DNA from: Rhizobiaceae bacterium
GTDB taxonomy: Bacteria > Pseudomonadota > Alphaproteobacteria > Rhizobiales > Rhizobiaceae
Assembly: GCA_025698895.1 (NCBI GenBank)
Contig: JAILWO010000001.1
Coordinates: forward strand, 1,337,001 to 1,401,000
Direction of reading: 5' to 3'
DNA length: 64,000 nt
Shown here: piece by piece, positions 46,773 through 56,181 of the stretch
How the letters are laid out: every line of letters begins with the position of its first letter
How positions within the stretch are numbered: the stretch's first letter is position 1
Translations under genes and position numbers: made by a program
The notes under the pieces: generated by a model
Seen by the model: only the letters and a program-made list of their open reading frames with translations
The model's database searches: none
What the model was told of the DNA's origin: nothing

Positions 46773-46982
46773 GTGAGCAGGAAACTCGCCAGATTGTTCA
46801 TCGACCATCCCGCGTCGGTCGGAGAGAGCTATCTGGGCCATATGTCCTTTGCGGCCTGGTTCGCCTCACGGCTGTTTCTCGCGGCCGGCGCGGCGCTGGT
46901 CCACGCTATCCTTCCTTTCGCCTGCCAGACCACGGCGAGCCGGATCGTTCGCGAGCTGCACGAGAGGATCGCGGCACGCTGA
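46773..46982 (+). CDS. Small membrane-associated protein of the DUF6356 type
   Basis: A 69-residue protein starting at a GTG that follows AGGAGG at eight bases, an excellent site. It reads 'SRKLARLFIDHPASVGESYLGHMSFAAWFASRLFLAAGAALVHAILPFACQTTASRIVRELHERI', with one hydrophobic stretch (about 28-50) and a Cys before a polar C-terminus. The sequence resembles a conserved alphaproteobacterial family annotated DUF6356, of unknown function. It is divergent from the Lrp gene and shares its inverted-repeat region. Confidence 0.75.
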   Translation: MSRKLARLFIDHPASVGESYLGHMSFAAWFASRLFLAAGAALVHAILPFACQTTASRIVRELHERIAAR

Positions 46983-46995
46983 GCCAGACACCGGT

Positions 46996-48183
46996 TTACA
47001 CGCGCGAGGCCGTCGGCCGTGTCATGGCCACGACGAGCAGCGTGAGGGCGAGCAGCGCCACCGTCGTCCATCCCATCAGATGGAAGAACCCCCGGTCGAA
47101 GAGCGCGCCGCCGGTCGCCGATCCTGCCGCTTGCCCGACATAGATCGCGGAGGAATTGAGCGCGATGGCCGCGCCGGAAAAGGATGGCGCCGCCGCGGCC
47201 AGCCTGGCCTGCTGCATGGAATTCGACGCCGCGAAGCCCAACCCCCAGATACCCGCGCCCGCCGTCATGAACACGACGATGCCGGCGCCGAGCGACCAGA
47301 TTGACGCGCCGATGACCATCAGACCGAAGAAGATCATCGAGGTGATGAAGGCGCCCGCGCGGCCGACGATGCGGGTGGCGGCGACGTTACCGAGGAACCC
47401 GGCGATGCCGAAAGCGGCGAAACAGGCGACGATCTGCGCGGCGTCGGCGTCAGCCATGCGGGCAAGAAGCGGGCCGACATAGGTGATGACGACGAACTGG
47501 CCGGTCGAGGCCAACGCCGTCGCGGCCAGGAGCATCAGCACCAGACGGTCGCGCAGCAGGGCGTTCCAGCTTGCGAACGACATGCGCGCGTTTGAAAGTC
47601 CCGACGGCAGCGACGCGACGACCATCGCGGCGGCCAGGAGCGAAAGCGCGGCAAGTCCCCAGTGGACCGAGCGCCAGCCGACCTCGGCCGAGACCCATGC
47701 GACCGCCGGCAGGCCAAGCGCGGCCGCAAGCGACCAGCCGAGAAAAACGAAGGCGATCGCGCCCGGCCGTTCCCGCTCGCCAACGATCATGCCGATCGCG
47801 CTGGCGGCCTGTGGCGTGAAGACGGCCGCCACCAGCATCGCGGCCAGCCGGATCGCCAGCAGCAGCGTGTAGTCTCCCGCAATTGCCGAGGCCGCGTGGC
47901 AGAGCGCCAGAAGCGACATTGCGCCGGCCAGCAGCAGCTTCCGGTCCATGGTAGCGGTCGCGGCCGCCACCAATGGCGAACCGATGCACAGAACGACCGC
48001 GCCGCCGGTGATCAGGAAGGCGGCGCGGGTGACCGATACGCCAAGGTCGCTCGCCAGCGGGTCGATCATCCCCGCCGGGCCGAGGATCGACAGTCCTATG
48101 ACGAGGTTGCCGACGAGAAGCGACAGGGCAGCGAGGCGCGGGCCGGTCGCGCGTCGCGGATGCTCGTGGGCCTGTGCGGTCAT
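46996..48183 (-). CDS. MFS transporter, AraJ-like drug/sugar efflux type
   Basis: A 395-residue permease with about 12 membrane helices. The N-terminal 'VGNLVIGLSILGPAGMIDPLASDLGVSVTRAAFLITGGAVVLCIGSPLVAAA' and 'TMDRKLLLAGAMSLLAL' loop fit the DHA1/AraJ group, which exports small sugars or drugs. ATG 48183 is preferred; the frame to 48246 has no ribosome-binding site. It ends 13 bases from the convergent DUF6356 gene. Substrate unknown. Confidence 0.85.
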   Translation of the reverse strand: MTAQAHEHPRRATGPRLAALSLLVGNLVIGLSILGPAGMIDPLASDLGVSVTRAAFLITGGAVVLCIGSPLVAAATATMDRKLLLAGAMSLLALCHAASAIAGDYTLLLAIRLAAMLVAAVFTPQAASAIGMIVGERERPGAIAFVFLGWSLAAALGLPAVAWVSAEVGWRSVHWGLAALSLLAAAMVVASLPSGLSNARMSFASWNALLRDRLVLMLLAATALASTGQFVVITYVGPLLARMADADAAQIVACFAAFGIAGFLGNVAATRIVGRAGAFITSMIFFGLMVIGASIWSLGAGIVVFMTAGAGIWGLGFAASNSMQQARLAAAAPSFSGAAIALNSSAIYVGQAAGSATGGALFDRGFFHLMGWTTVALLALTLLVVAMTRPTASRV

Positions 48184-48341
48184 CTGGAGATGCGCTCCGA
48201 GGGATTGCCCCGTGCATCTAGCGCTATTTTGTTCAAAGTGAAACAATCAAAGCCGGGCCGCCTGCGTCTCCTGACAAGAGCTGTCGCGGATCGAAGCCGG
48301 CGTCGCGGCGTTATACGGGTCGACGTCATGAGGACAACGAC

Positions 48342-49298
48342 ATGGCCAAGGCGAAGGATCGGGGTGAGCCAGTGCGACTGAAGGATGTCGTGGACGACAT
48401 CGTCGCCCAGATCGACGTCATTGCGCGATTCGGCCAGTCCACCGGCCGGCTCGATGCCATGAAGGACGTCGAGTTCGGCCGCTTCGGCATTGCGGTGGCC
48501 ACTGTCGGCGGCGAGGTTGTAACGGGTGGAGCGGCGGAGACACCCATCCCCATCCAGAGCATTTTCAAGGTCTTCTCGCTCACCCTGGCGTTGCGGGCTT
48601 TCGGTGACGAGATATGGAAGCGGGTCGGCCGCGAGCCGTCCGGCGATCCGTTCAACTCCATCATCGACCTCGAGAGGATGAAGGGCATTCCGCGCAATCC
48701 CTTCATCAATGCCGGAGCCCTGGTGATCTGCGACATCGTGCTCGACCGCGACCAGAAACAGAGGGAATTCGCGACCGTGCGCGACTTCCTCGAACATCAG
48801 ATCGGCGAGAAAAAGCTCGGCCGGGTGGAGGAGATCGTGAAGCAGGATGGCGAGACGTCCGGTTTCCAGAACCGGGCGCTTGCTAATCTGGCCAAGGGGT
48901 TCGGCAATCTGCATCACGAGGTGGAAGACGTGATGAAGCTTTATGCCGAGCAGTGCGCGATCGAACTGACCGTGCGGCAACTCGCGCTCGCGGGCCGCTA
49001 TCTGATTCACGATGGAGACGATGCCGGCGGCGAGGACAGCTCGCCCCACGCCCGCATCTCGCGGCGCGTCAACGCCATCATGCTGACCTGCGGCCAGTAC
49101 GACGGCTCCGGTGACTTCGCCTTCCGCGTCGGGCTGCCCGCCAAGAGCGGTGTCAGCGGCGCGATCCTGGCGATCGTGCCCGACGTGGCTTCGGTCGCCG
49201 TCTGGTCGCCGGGCCTCGACGACAACGGCAATTCGCTGCTCGGCACGCTTGCGCTGGAGCGGCTGACGGAAGAAATGGGCTGGTCGGTTTTCGGCTGA
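48342..49298 (+). CDS. glsA: Glutaminase A
   Basis: A 318-residue serine-dependent beta-lactamase-like amidohydrolase converting glutamine to glutamate and ammonia. The catalytic S-x-x-K is SIFK at residues 73-76, with 'GDPFNSIIDLERMKGIPRNPFINAGALVICD' near 103-132 and 'AKSGVSGAILAIVPD' near 268-282 as family landmarks. The ATG follows GAGGACAACG. It is divergent from the MFS gene with 158 bases between. Confidence 0.95.
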   Translation: MAKAKDRGEPVRLKDVVDDIVAQIDVIARFGQSTGRLDAMKDVEFGRFGIAVATVGGEVVTGGAAETPIPIQSIFKVFSLTLALRAFGDEIWKRVGREPSGDPFNSIIDLERMKGIPRNPFINAGALVICDIVLDRDQKQREFATVRDFLEHQIGEKKLGRVEEIVKQDGETSGFQNRALANLAKGFGNLHHEVEDVMKLYAEQCAIELTVRQLALAGRYLIHDGDDAGGEDSSPHARISRRVNAIMLTCGQYDGSGDFAFRVGLPAKSGVSGAILAIVPDVASVAVWSPGLDDNGNSLLGTLALERLTEEMGWSVFG

Positions 49299-49408
49299 TC
49301 CTTTTTATGATCGGAGGCGCCAAAGCGAGGAGCGGCCCGCGCGCCGACATTGTGACTCCAGGAAGAGATAAGTGATCCCTCTCTGCCCCGGGCGCCCGGC
49401 GAGCCGCG

Positions 49409-49894
49409 TCAGCCCTTGCTTGCCACGAGATCGGCGTAGCGGCGCAGGTAGAGCGGCCAGCCCTGGTCGTCGGCAACGCCGTCGCGCACACCTTCCCAGC
49501 CTTCGCCGTGGCGCTCCAGCTTCCGGTGCTCGATCTCGACGCGGGTCCGGTTAGATCCCTCGGCAGTGAAGCGCACTTCCCATTCGCTCGTCCTGTCCAG
49601 ATCGGTCTCGAGCCGCCATTGCGGGCTTATGTCCCAGCTAAGCAGCACCCGGTTCGGCGGATCGAATTCCAGCACCCGCGCCCACCGGCATTCGCTGCCA
49701 TCGATGCCGCGGTCATAGACGTGGCCGCCGGCCCGAGGCTCGAACACCGTCTCGGCGATCGGCACGGCGAGCAGATTGTGCTCGGGCGGTTTGAAGCTGC
49801 CGAAATCCTCGGTGAACACCTTGAAAGCGCGCACGACCGGCGCCTCCACAACGATTGCCTGCTTTACGGAAGCGATCGGAACATGGGTCTTCAT
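49409..49894 (-). CDS. SRPBCC/AHSA1-family protein
   Basis: A 161-residue START-like hydrophobic-ligand-binding fold of the AHSA1 type. It shows 'VVEAPVVRAFKVFTEDFGSFKPPEHNLL', a central 'GGHVYDRGIDGSECRWARVLEFDPPNRVLLSWDI' and 'SEWEVRFTAEGSNRTRVEIEHR'. Its start overlaps the ArsR stop by four bases, so it is the effector partner in an ArsR-AHSA1 cassette. Such pairs are frequent in rhizobia; the ligand is unknown. Confidence 0.85.
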   Translation of the reverse strand: MKTHVPIASVKQAIVVEAPVVRAFKVFTEDFGSFKPPEHNLLAVPIAETVFEPRAGGHVYDRGIDGSECRWARVLEFDPPNRVLLSWDISPQWRLETDLDRTSEWEVRFTAEGSNRTRVEIEHRKLERHGEGWEGVRDGVADDQGWPLYLRRYADLVASKG

Positions 49895-50208
49895 CGCGGC
49901 TCCTCCGGTGGTTGCTCGACGGTCTGCTTGTAGGCCGCCAGGGTCTTGCTCCAGAACCGGTCGAGCCAGGCGCGCATCTGGCCAAGCCCGTGCGGGTCGA
50001 TGCAGTAGACGTTGCTGGCGCCCTTCGGCTCGGCGCGGACCAGCCGCGATTCCCTGAGCACCTTGAGATGCTGGGAGACGGCCGACTGAGACACGGTCAC
50101 CTGCCGGGTGATCTCCGCCACCGAACGCGGGCGCTCCGCGACAAGCTCGAAAATTCGCCTGCGGGTCGGGTCGCCGAGGGCGGCGAGCTGGGCGCTTTCA
50201 ACAGTCAT
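49891..50208 (-). CDS. ArsR-family regulator paired with an AHSA1 gene
   Basis: A 105-residue winged-helix repressor: 'QLAALGDPTRRRIFELVAERPRSVAEITRQVTVSQSAVSQHLKVLRESRLV', with no metal-binding Cys pair, so it is of the non-metal ArsR subgroup that partners with AHSA1 proteins. No Shine-Dalgarno sequence precedes the ATG. A palindrome at 50217-50232 and a -35-like TTGACC at 50238-50243 lie directly upstream, giving a possible near-leaderless transcript. It is coupled to the AHSA1 gene by a four-base overlap. Confidence 0.88.
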   Translation of the reverse strand: MTVESAQLAALGDPTRRRIFELVAERPRSVAEITRQVTVSQSAVSQHLKVLRESRLVRAEPKGASNVYCIDPHGLGQMRAWLDRFWSKTLAAYKQTVEQPPEEPR

Positions 50209-50216
50209 GACTTATG

Positions 50217-50232
50217 ATTAGTACAAACTGAT
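50217..50232 (-). promoter_or_regulatory. Palindromic operator candidate in front of the first ArsR gene
   Basis: ATTAGT-N4-ACTGAT (50217-50232) is an inverted repeat with one mismatch, 8 bases before the ArsR start. On the minus strand, TTGACC at 50243-50238 forms a likely -35 box, and the palindrome covers the -10 region (weak matches only). The spacing suits autorepression by the ArsR protein. Confidence 0.45.
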
Positions 50233-50324
50233 GACTAGGTCAAGAGACGGTCCGCGCGTTTGTTTCTGTTCGACAGGCGCGCCACGCATCGCTAAATAGC
50301 CGCCATCCGAATGGAACCCCTTTC

Positions 50325-51914
<1,590 letters not shown>

Positions 51915-52078
51915 GCTTCAGATGGAACCGCATTCCAGGAACCGCGGTCATTTGGCAAAACGATACCGAGAGGGCGACCGTTTCGAAGCGGCATTCCTCG
52001 TTTCGTCACGCTGTTGCCGTACACTCATGAAGGCACCACATTGCCGGCCATGAGCAACCGGCCCGGAAGGACAAGACC

Positions 52079-52738
52079 ATGAGCCTGAGAATCAACGATA
52101 CGGCGCCCGATTTCACCGCCGACACGACCAAGGGTCCCATCAGCTTCCACGACTGGATCGGCGACGGCTGGGCGGTTCTGTTCTCGCACCCCAAGAATTT
52201 CACGCCTGTCTGCACCACCGAACTGGGCGCGATGGCCGGCATCGCCCCGGAGTTCGCCAGGCGCGGGGTCAAGATCATCGGCATTTCGGTCGATCCGGTC
52301 GAGAGCCACGGCAAGTGGAAACAGGACATCAAGCTCGCGACCGGCTTCGACGTCGACTATCCGCTGATCGGCGACAAGGATCTCAAAGTCGCCAAGCTCT
52401 ACGACATGCTGCCGGCCGAGGCCGGTGACAGTTCCGAAGGCCGCACGCCGGCCGACAACGCCACCGTGCGCTCGGTCTATGTCATCGGCCCCGACAAGAA
52501 GATCAAGCTGATCCTCACTTACCCGATGACGACGGGGCGCAATTTCGACGAGATCCTGCGCGCCATCGATTCCATCCAGCTCACCGCCAACCACAAGGTC
52601 GCCACCCCCGCCAACTGGAAACAGGGCGAAGACGTCATCATCACGCCCGCGGTGGGCGACGACGAGGCGACCGAGAAGTTCGGTTCCTTCGAGCGCGTGC
52701 TGCCCTATCTCAGGAAGACGAAGCAGCCGACCGCCTGA
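52079..52738 (+). CDS. 1-Cys peroxiredoxin (Prx6 type)
   Basis: A 219-residue thiol peroxidase. The peroxidatic Cys is at residue 45 in HPKNFTPVCTTELG; no second resolving Cys is visible, and the long C-terminal domain ('EGRTPADNATVRSVYVIGPDKKIKL', 'TANHKVATPANWKQGEDVIITPAVGDDEA') is typical of the Prx6 subgroup. It reduces H2O2 and organic hydroperoxides, needing an external reductant. The ATG follows GGAAGGACAAGACC. A strong terminator follows. Confidence 0.94.
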   Translation: MSLRINDTAPDFTADTTKGPISFHDWIGDGWAVLFSHPKNFTPVCTTELGAMAGIAPEFARRGVKIIGISVDPVESHGKWKQDIKLATGFDVDYPLIGDKDLKVAKLYDMLPAEAGDSSEGRTPADNATVRSVYVIGPDKKIKLILTYPMTTGRNFDEILRAIDSIQLTANHKVATPANWKQGEDVIITPAVGDDEATEKFGSFERVLPYLRKTKQPTA

Positions 52739-52756
52739 TCGCCATATTCCGGCAAC

Positions 52757-52789
52757 GCCGGCGCGGCCTGTTCGCGCCGGCATTTTTTT
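52757..52789 (+). terminator. Intrinsic terminator after the peroxiredoxin gene
   Basis: A 9-bp GC-rich stem (52757-52765 with 52773-52781, arm GCCGGCGCG) with a 7-base loop runs into a tract of seven T. This is a strong rho-independent terminator. Confidence 0.9.
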
Positions 52790-52801
52790 ACCGCATCACT
52801 A

Positions 52802-52853
52802 AACCAATCGGTTGACTTTCTCGGCGACGGGATTAATTTAACCGTATGGTTGA
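52802..52853 (+). promoter_or_regulatory. Promoter and twin palindromic operators of the second ArsR gene
   Basis: The sequence AACC-N4-GGTTGA occurs twice, at 52802-52815 and 52840-52853, 38 bases apart. TTGACT at 52812-52817 and TAATTT at 52834-52839, 16 bases apart, form a promoter between them. The predicted start falls at or next to the ATG at 52846, and no Shine-Dalgarno motif precedes it, so the mRNA is probably leaderless. The second palindrome covers the start codon, an ideal site for autorepression. Confidence 0.6.
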
Positions 52854-53208
52854 TTATCAGGACCACCAGCTCGATCGTATCTTTCATGCGCTCTCCGATC
52901 CGACGCGTCGCGCCATGCTGGCGCGGCTCGCCGAGCGGGAACACACGGTCTCCGATCTCGCAGCGCCTTTTTCCATGTCCCTGGCCGGCGCCTCCAAGCA
53001 TGTGCGCGTGCTGGAACAGGCCGGCATGGTGAGGCGACGCATCGTTGGCCGGACGCATCACTGTCGCCTGGAGGCTGCGCGGATGAAGGAGGCGCGCGAC
53101 TGGATCAACCGTTACGAGAAATTCTGGACCGGCAGGCTGGACGCCCTGGAAGCCTTGCTCGCGGGGGAGAACAGAAAGCCGGAAGACAGGAAGGAGTCCG
53201 GATCATGA
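52846..53208 (+). CDS. ArsR-family regulator of a two-gene AHSA1 operon
   Basis: A 120-residue winged-helix repressor with 'IFHALSDPTRRAMLARLAEREHTVSDLAAPFSMSLAGASKHVRVLEQAGMVRRRIVGRTHHCRLEA', again without metal-binding cysteines. This is the ArsR type that controls AHSA1/SRPBCC partners in rhizobia and Streptomyces. The predicted transcript is leaderless with two palindromic operators. It overlaps the next gene by four bases, forming a three-gene unit ArsR-SRPBCC-SRPBCC. Confidence 0.9.
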   Translation: MVDYQDHQLDRIFHALSDPTRRAMLARLAEREHTVSDLAAPFSMSLAGASKHVRVLEQAGMVRRRIVGRTHHCRLEAARMKEARDWINRYEKFWTGRLDALEALLAGENRKPEDRKESGS

Positions 53209-53654
53209 AGACCGACCGGAACGTATCGATAAAGGTTGTCAGGCGCTTCGAGGCGTCGGCCGAGCGCGTCTTCGACGCGTGGCTCGATCCTGAGATAGCC
53301 CGCAAGTGGCTGTTCAGGACGGAAGGTGGCGAGATGGTGACGGCGCGCATCGACGCCCGGGTCGGCGGCTCGTTCGATTTCACCGAGCGCCGTGACGGGC
53401 AGGATGTTGCGCATGTCGGCGAATATCTTGTCATCGAGCGGCCGACGAGGCTCGTCTTCACGTTCGGCGTGCCGCTCTACAGCCCCGAATTCGACCGCGT
53501 GACCGTCGAGATCGTGCGCCAGGGCCGGGGCTGCGAACTGACGCTGACCAACGACATGACGCCCGAGATTTTCGCCGAATGGGGCGAGAAGACGCAGGAA
53601 GGCTGGACGACGCTGCTGGCGTCGCTGGCGCGCGAACTGGGAGAAGAAGGATGA
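53205..53654 (+). CDS. SRPBCC/AHSA1-family protein (first of two)
   Basis: A 149-residue START-like protein: 'VSIKVVRRFEASAERVFDAWLDPEIARKWLF', 'VGGSFDFTERRDGQDVAHVGEYLVIERPTRLVFTFGVP' and the C-terminal 'EKTQEGWTTLLASLARELG' match AHSA1. It overlaps the ArsR gene by four bases and the next AHSA1 gene by four, consistent with tight translational coupling. Ligand unknown. Confidence 0.88.
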   Translation: MKTDRNVSIKVVRRFEASAERVFDAWLDPEIARKWLFRTEGGEMVTARIDARVGGSFDFTERRDGQDVAHVGEYLVIERPTRLVFTFGVPLYSPEFDRVTVEIVRQGRGCELTLTNDMTPEIFAEWGEKTQEGWTTLLASLARELGEEG

Positions 53655-54205
53655 TGAACGCATTCGACAACGTCGTGGACCGCGCGGTCAAGCGCGTGGC
53701 TCCCGACACGGCGCGGGTGGAGCGTCATTTTGATGCCACCGCGGAGCGGCTCTGGGATTATCTGGTTGAGGCGGACAAGCGCCGCCTGTGGTTTTCGGGG
53801 GGTGACACGATCTCCGGTGCCGGCGACAGGACGAAGCTGGTGTTCGACCACTCCGTCTTCGCCGACGAGCCGACGCCCGAAAGATTTTCGCAGATGGACG
53901 AGGGCGGCATTTCCTTCGAGGTCGAGGTCACCACGTTCGAGCCGCCGCATCGGCTCGCCTTCACCTGGCCGGAAGGCGAACACATATCGGAAGTCACCAT
54001 CGACCTGGTGCCCCAGGACAGGGGAGTCCGTCTGGTGCTCACCCATTCGCGGCTGCGCGATGCGGCGCAGATGGCGAATGTCGCGAGCGGCTGGCATGCG
54101 CATCTCGACGTGCTGGACGATCTGCTCGCGGGCCGGTCCTCCAGGGGCTTCTGGACGAATGCACTCAGGCTGGAGCAGGACTATTCACGTGCTTTCGGGG
54201 CCTGA
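53651..54205 (+). CDS. SRPBCC/AHSA1-family protein (second of two)
   Basis: A 184-residue START-like protein with 'VERHFDATAERLWDYLVEADKRRLWFSGGD' and 'SFEVEVTTFEPPHRLAFTWPEGE', and an extended C-terminus ('WTNALRLEQDYSRAF') absent from the shorter partner. ATG 53651 overlaps the previous TGA. The pair may form a heteromer or bind different ligands. A hairpin at 54218-54246 separates it from livM on the opposite strand. Confidence 0.85.
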   Translation: MMNAFDNVVDRAVKRVAPDTARVERHFDATAERLWDYLVEADKRRLWFSGGDTISGAGDRTKLVFDHSVFADEPTPERFSQMDEGGISFEVEVTTFEPPHRLAFTWPEGEHISEVTIDLVPQDRGVRLVLTHSRLRDAAQMANVASGWHAHLDVLDDLLAGRSSRGFWTNALRLEQDYSRAFGA

Positions 54206-54217
54206 CACGTCCGCCGG

Positions 54218-54246
54218 GCAAGCCGCTCCCTGTCAGAGCGGCTTGC
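54218..54246. terminator. Hairpin between convergent AHSA1 and livM genes
   Basis: A perfect 11-bp stem (54218-54228 with 54236-54246, arm GCAAGCCGCTC) with a 7-base loop covers the end of livM and its stop. No long T tract is present in either direction, so it may act as a rho-independent-like stop or as a 3'-end stabiliser. Confidence 0.5.
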
Positions 54247-55222
54247 GTATCCATTTGGCGATGACGCCAACGATGCCCTCGCGGAAGAGCATGACGGCGA
54301 TCACGAAGATGACGCCTTGGGTGATCGTCACCCAGTCGCCGAACGTGGCCAGATAGTTCTGAAGCGAGACGATGATGGCCGCGCCGACGATCGGCCCGAA
54401 CACCGTTCCCATGCCGCCGAGCAGTGTCATCAGCACCACCTCGCCCGACATGGTCCAGTAGACGTCGGTCAGCGAGGCGAGCTGAAAGACGATCGCCTTG
54501 GTCGCGCCGGCAAGTCCCGCCAGCGTTGCCGACAGGACGAAGACGGCGAGCTTGTAGCGGTTGACCCGATAGCCCAACGAGGTCATGCGCGCCTCGTTGT
54601 CGCGAATGCCCTTGAGCACCTGCCCGAACGGCGAATGGATGATGCGGTAGATCGCCAGCAGGCCGAAGAACACGATGGCCAGCACCACGAAGTAGAGGTT
54701 GCGATCCGGATACATGTCGATCAGGCCGAAAAGCGCGCCGCGCGGCACGGACTGGATGCCATCCTCGCCACCGGTGAACGGTGCCTGCAAGGAGAAGAAG
54801 AACACCATCTGCGCGAAGGCGAGCGTCACCATGGCGAAATAGATGCCCTGCCTGCGTATGGCGAGCGAACCGAATACGAGGCCCAGAACCGCCGCGCAGA
54901 TCGTGCCCGAGACGATCGCCAATTCGGGGGTGAACCCCCAGATCTTGGCCGCATGCGCGGAGACATAGGCGGCGCTGCCGAAATACGCCGCGTGGCCGAA
55001 GGACAGAAGGCCACCAAACCCCAGGAGCAGGTTGAAGGCGCAGGCGAACAGCGCGAAGCACAGCACCTTCATGACGAAGACCGGGTAGAGCAGGTAGGGC
55101 GCGACGAGCCCCGCCACCAGCAGAGCGACGAAGATCACCTTGTGATGGGTCGGCATGCCGACCGTGTGCGTGTCCTGCGCGGCGGCGAGGTTGGTGCTGC
55201 CGGATTCCGTTGCTACCGACAT
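54233..55222 (-). CDS. livM: Branched-chain-type ABC transporter permease LivM
   Basis: A 329-residue permease with about eight membrane helices. It contains 'NLLLGFGGLLSFGHAAYFG' and 'GVIAIRRQGIYFAMVTLAFAQMVFFF'-type sequence, and the cytoplasmic 'GQVLKGIRDNEARMTSLGYRVNRYKL' loop that contacts the ATPase, all characteristic of LivM. ATG 55222 overlaps the livH stop by one base. With LivH, LivF, LivG and the binding protein it completes a HAAT-family importer. Confidence 0.9.
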   Translation of the reverse strand: MSVATESGSTNLAAAQDTHTVGMPTHHKVIFVALLVAGLVAPYLLYPVFVMKVLCFALFACAFNLLLGFGGLLSFGHAAYFGSAAYVSAHAAKIWGFTPELAIVSGTICAAVLGLVFGSLAIRRQGIYFAMVTLAFAQMVFFFSLQAPFTGGEDGIQSVPRGALFGLIDMYPDRNLYFVVLAIVFFGLLAIYRIIHSPFGQVLKGIRDNEARMTSLGYRVNRYKLAVFVLSATLAGLAGATKAIVFQLASLTDVYWTMSGEVVLMTLLGGMGTVFGPIVGAAIIVSLQNYLATFGDWVTITQGVIFVIAVMLFREGIVGVIAKWIRKPL

Positions 55223-56109
55223 CAGGCGGTCCTCCCGAACAGGCCGGCCGGTTTGACCAGAAGCACGATGGCCATGATGACGAAGATCACCACGGCCGAC
55301 CCCTCCGGATAGAAGACGCGGGTAAGACCCTCGATCAGTCCCAGCCCGAAGCCGGTGACGATGGAGCCGAGTATGGATCCCATCCCTCCGATCACGACCA
55401 CCGCGAACACCACGATGATGAGGTCGGCGCCCATATTGGGGTTGACCGAATAGATCGGCGCGGCCAGCACGCCGGCGAAGGCGGCCAGGCCCACGCCGAA
55501 CCCGTAGGTCAGCGTGATCAGGCGAGGCACGTTGATGCCGAAGGCGCCCACCATCGTCGGGTTTTCCGTCGCGGCGCGCAGATAGGCGCCGAGCTTCGTC
55601 TTCTCGATGATGAACCAGGTCGAGATGCAGACCACGAGCGAGGCGATCACGACCCAGCCGCGATAGTTGGGCAGGAACATGAAGCCGAGATTCTGGCCGC
55701 CCGACAGTTGCGCGGGAATGCCGTAGGGCAGGCCGGAAATGCCGTAATAGTTGCGGAACAGACCGGTGATCACCAGCGCCAGACCGAAGGTCAGCAAGAG
55801 GCCGTAGAGATGATCGAGGTGGTAGAGGCGCGATATCAGCAGCCGTTCCAGCACGATGCCTGTCGCGCCCACGACGACCGGTGCGATCAGCAGCGCCCCC
55901 CAATAGGGCACGCCCAGATAGTTGAGCAGCATCCAGGCGACGAAGGCGCCCATCATGTACTGCGCGCCATGGGTGAAATTGATGATGTTGAGCAGCCCGA
56001 AGATGATCGCGAGCCCCAGCGACAAGATGGCATAGAACGAGCCGTTGATCAGGCCAAGCAGAAGCTGGCCGAACAGCGCTTGCGGCGGAATGCCGAGGAG
56101 TTCGAACAT
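55222..56109 (-). CDS. livH: Branched-chain-type ABC transporter permease LivH
   Basis: A 295-residue permease with about eight helices: 'LLLGLINGSFYAILSLGLAIIFGLLNIINFTHGAQYMMGAFVAW' at the N-terminus, 'LGAYLRAATENPTMVGAFGINVPRLITLTYGFGVGLAAFAGVLAAPI' with the EAA-like loop, and 'VIGGMGSILGSIVTGFGLGL'. These match LivH. It follows the binding-protein gene by 72 bases and overlaps livM by one base. Confidence 0.92.
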   Translation of the reverse strand: MFELLGIPPQALFGQLLLGLINGSFYAILSLGLAIIFGLLNIINFTHGAQYMMGAFVAWMLLNYLGVPYWGALLIAPVVVGATGIVLERLLISRLYHLDHLYGLLLTFGLALVITGLFRNYYGISGLPYGIPAQLSGGQNLGFMFLPNYRGWVVIASLVVCISTWFIIEKTKLGAYLRAATENPTMVGAFGINVPRLITLTYGFGVGLAAFAGVLAAPIYSVNPNMGADLIIVVFAVVVIGGMGSILGSIVTGFGLGLIEGLTRVFYPEGSAVVIFVIMAIVLLVKPAGLFGRTA

Positions 56110-56181
56110 CGTGGTTCCCGCGATTTCACGTCAGGTGAGCAGGGGCGCGACGTCGCGCCCCTGCAATTCAAGATCGCCGTC

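Noticed and set aside
48229-48246. TTGTT-N8-AACAA inverted repeat between glsA and the MFS gene
   Set aside because: The arms are only five bases and AT-rich; such a match is expected by chance in an intergenic gap.
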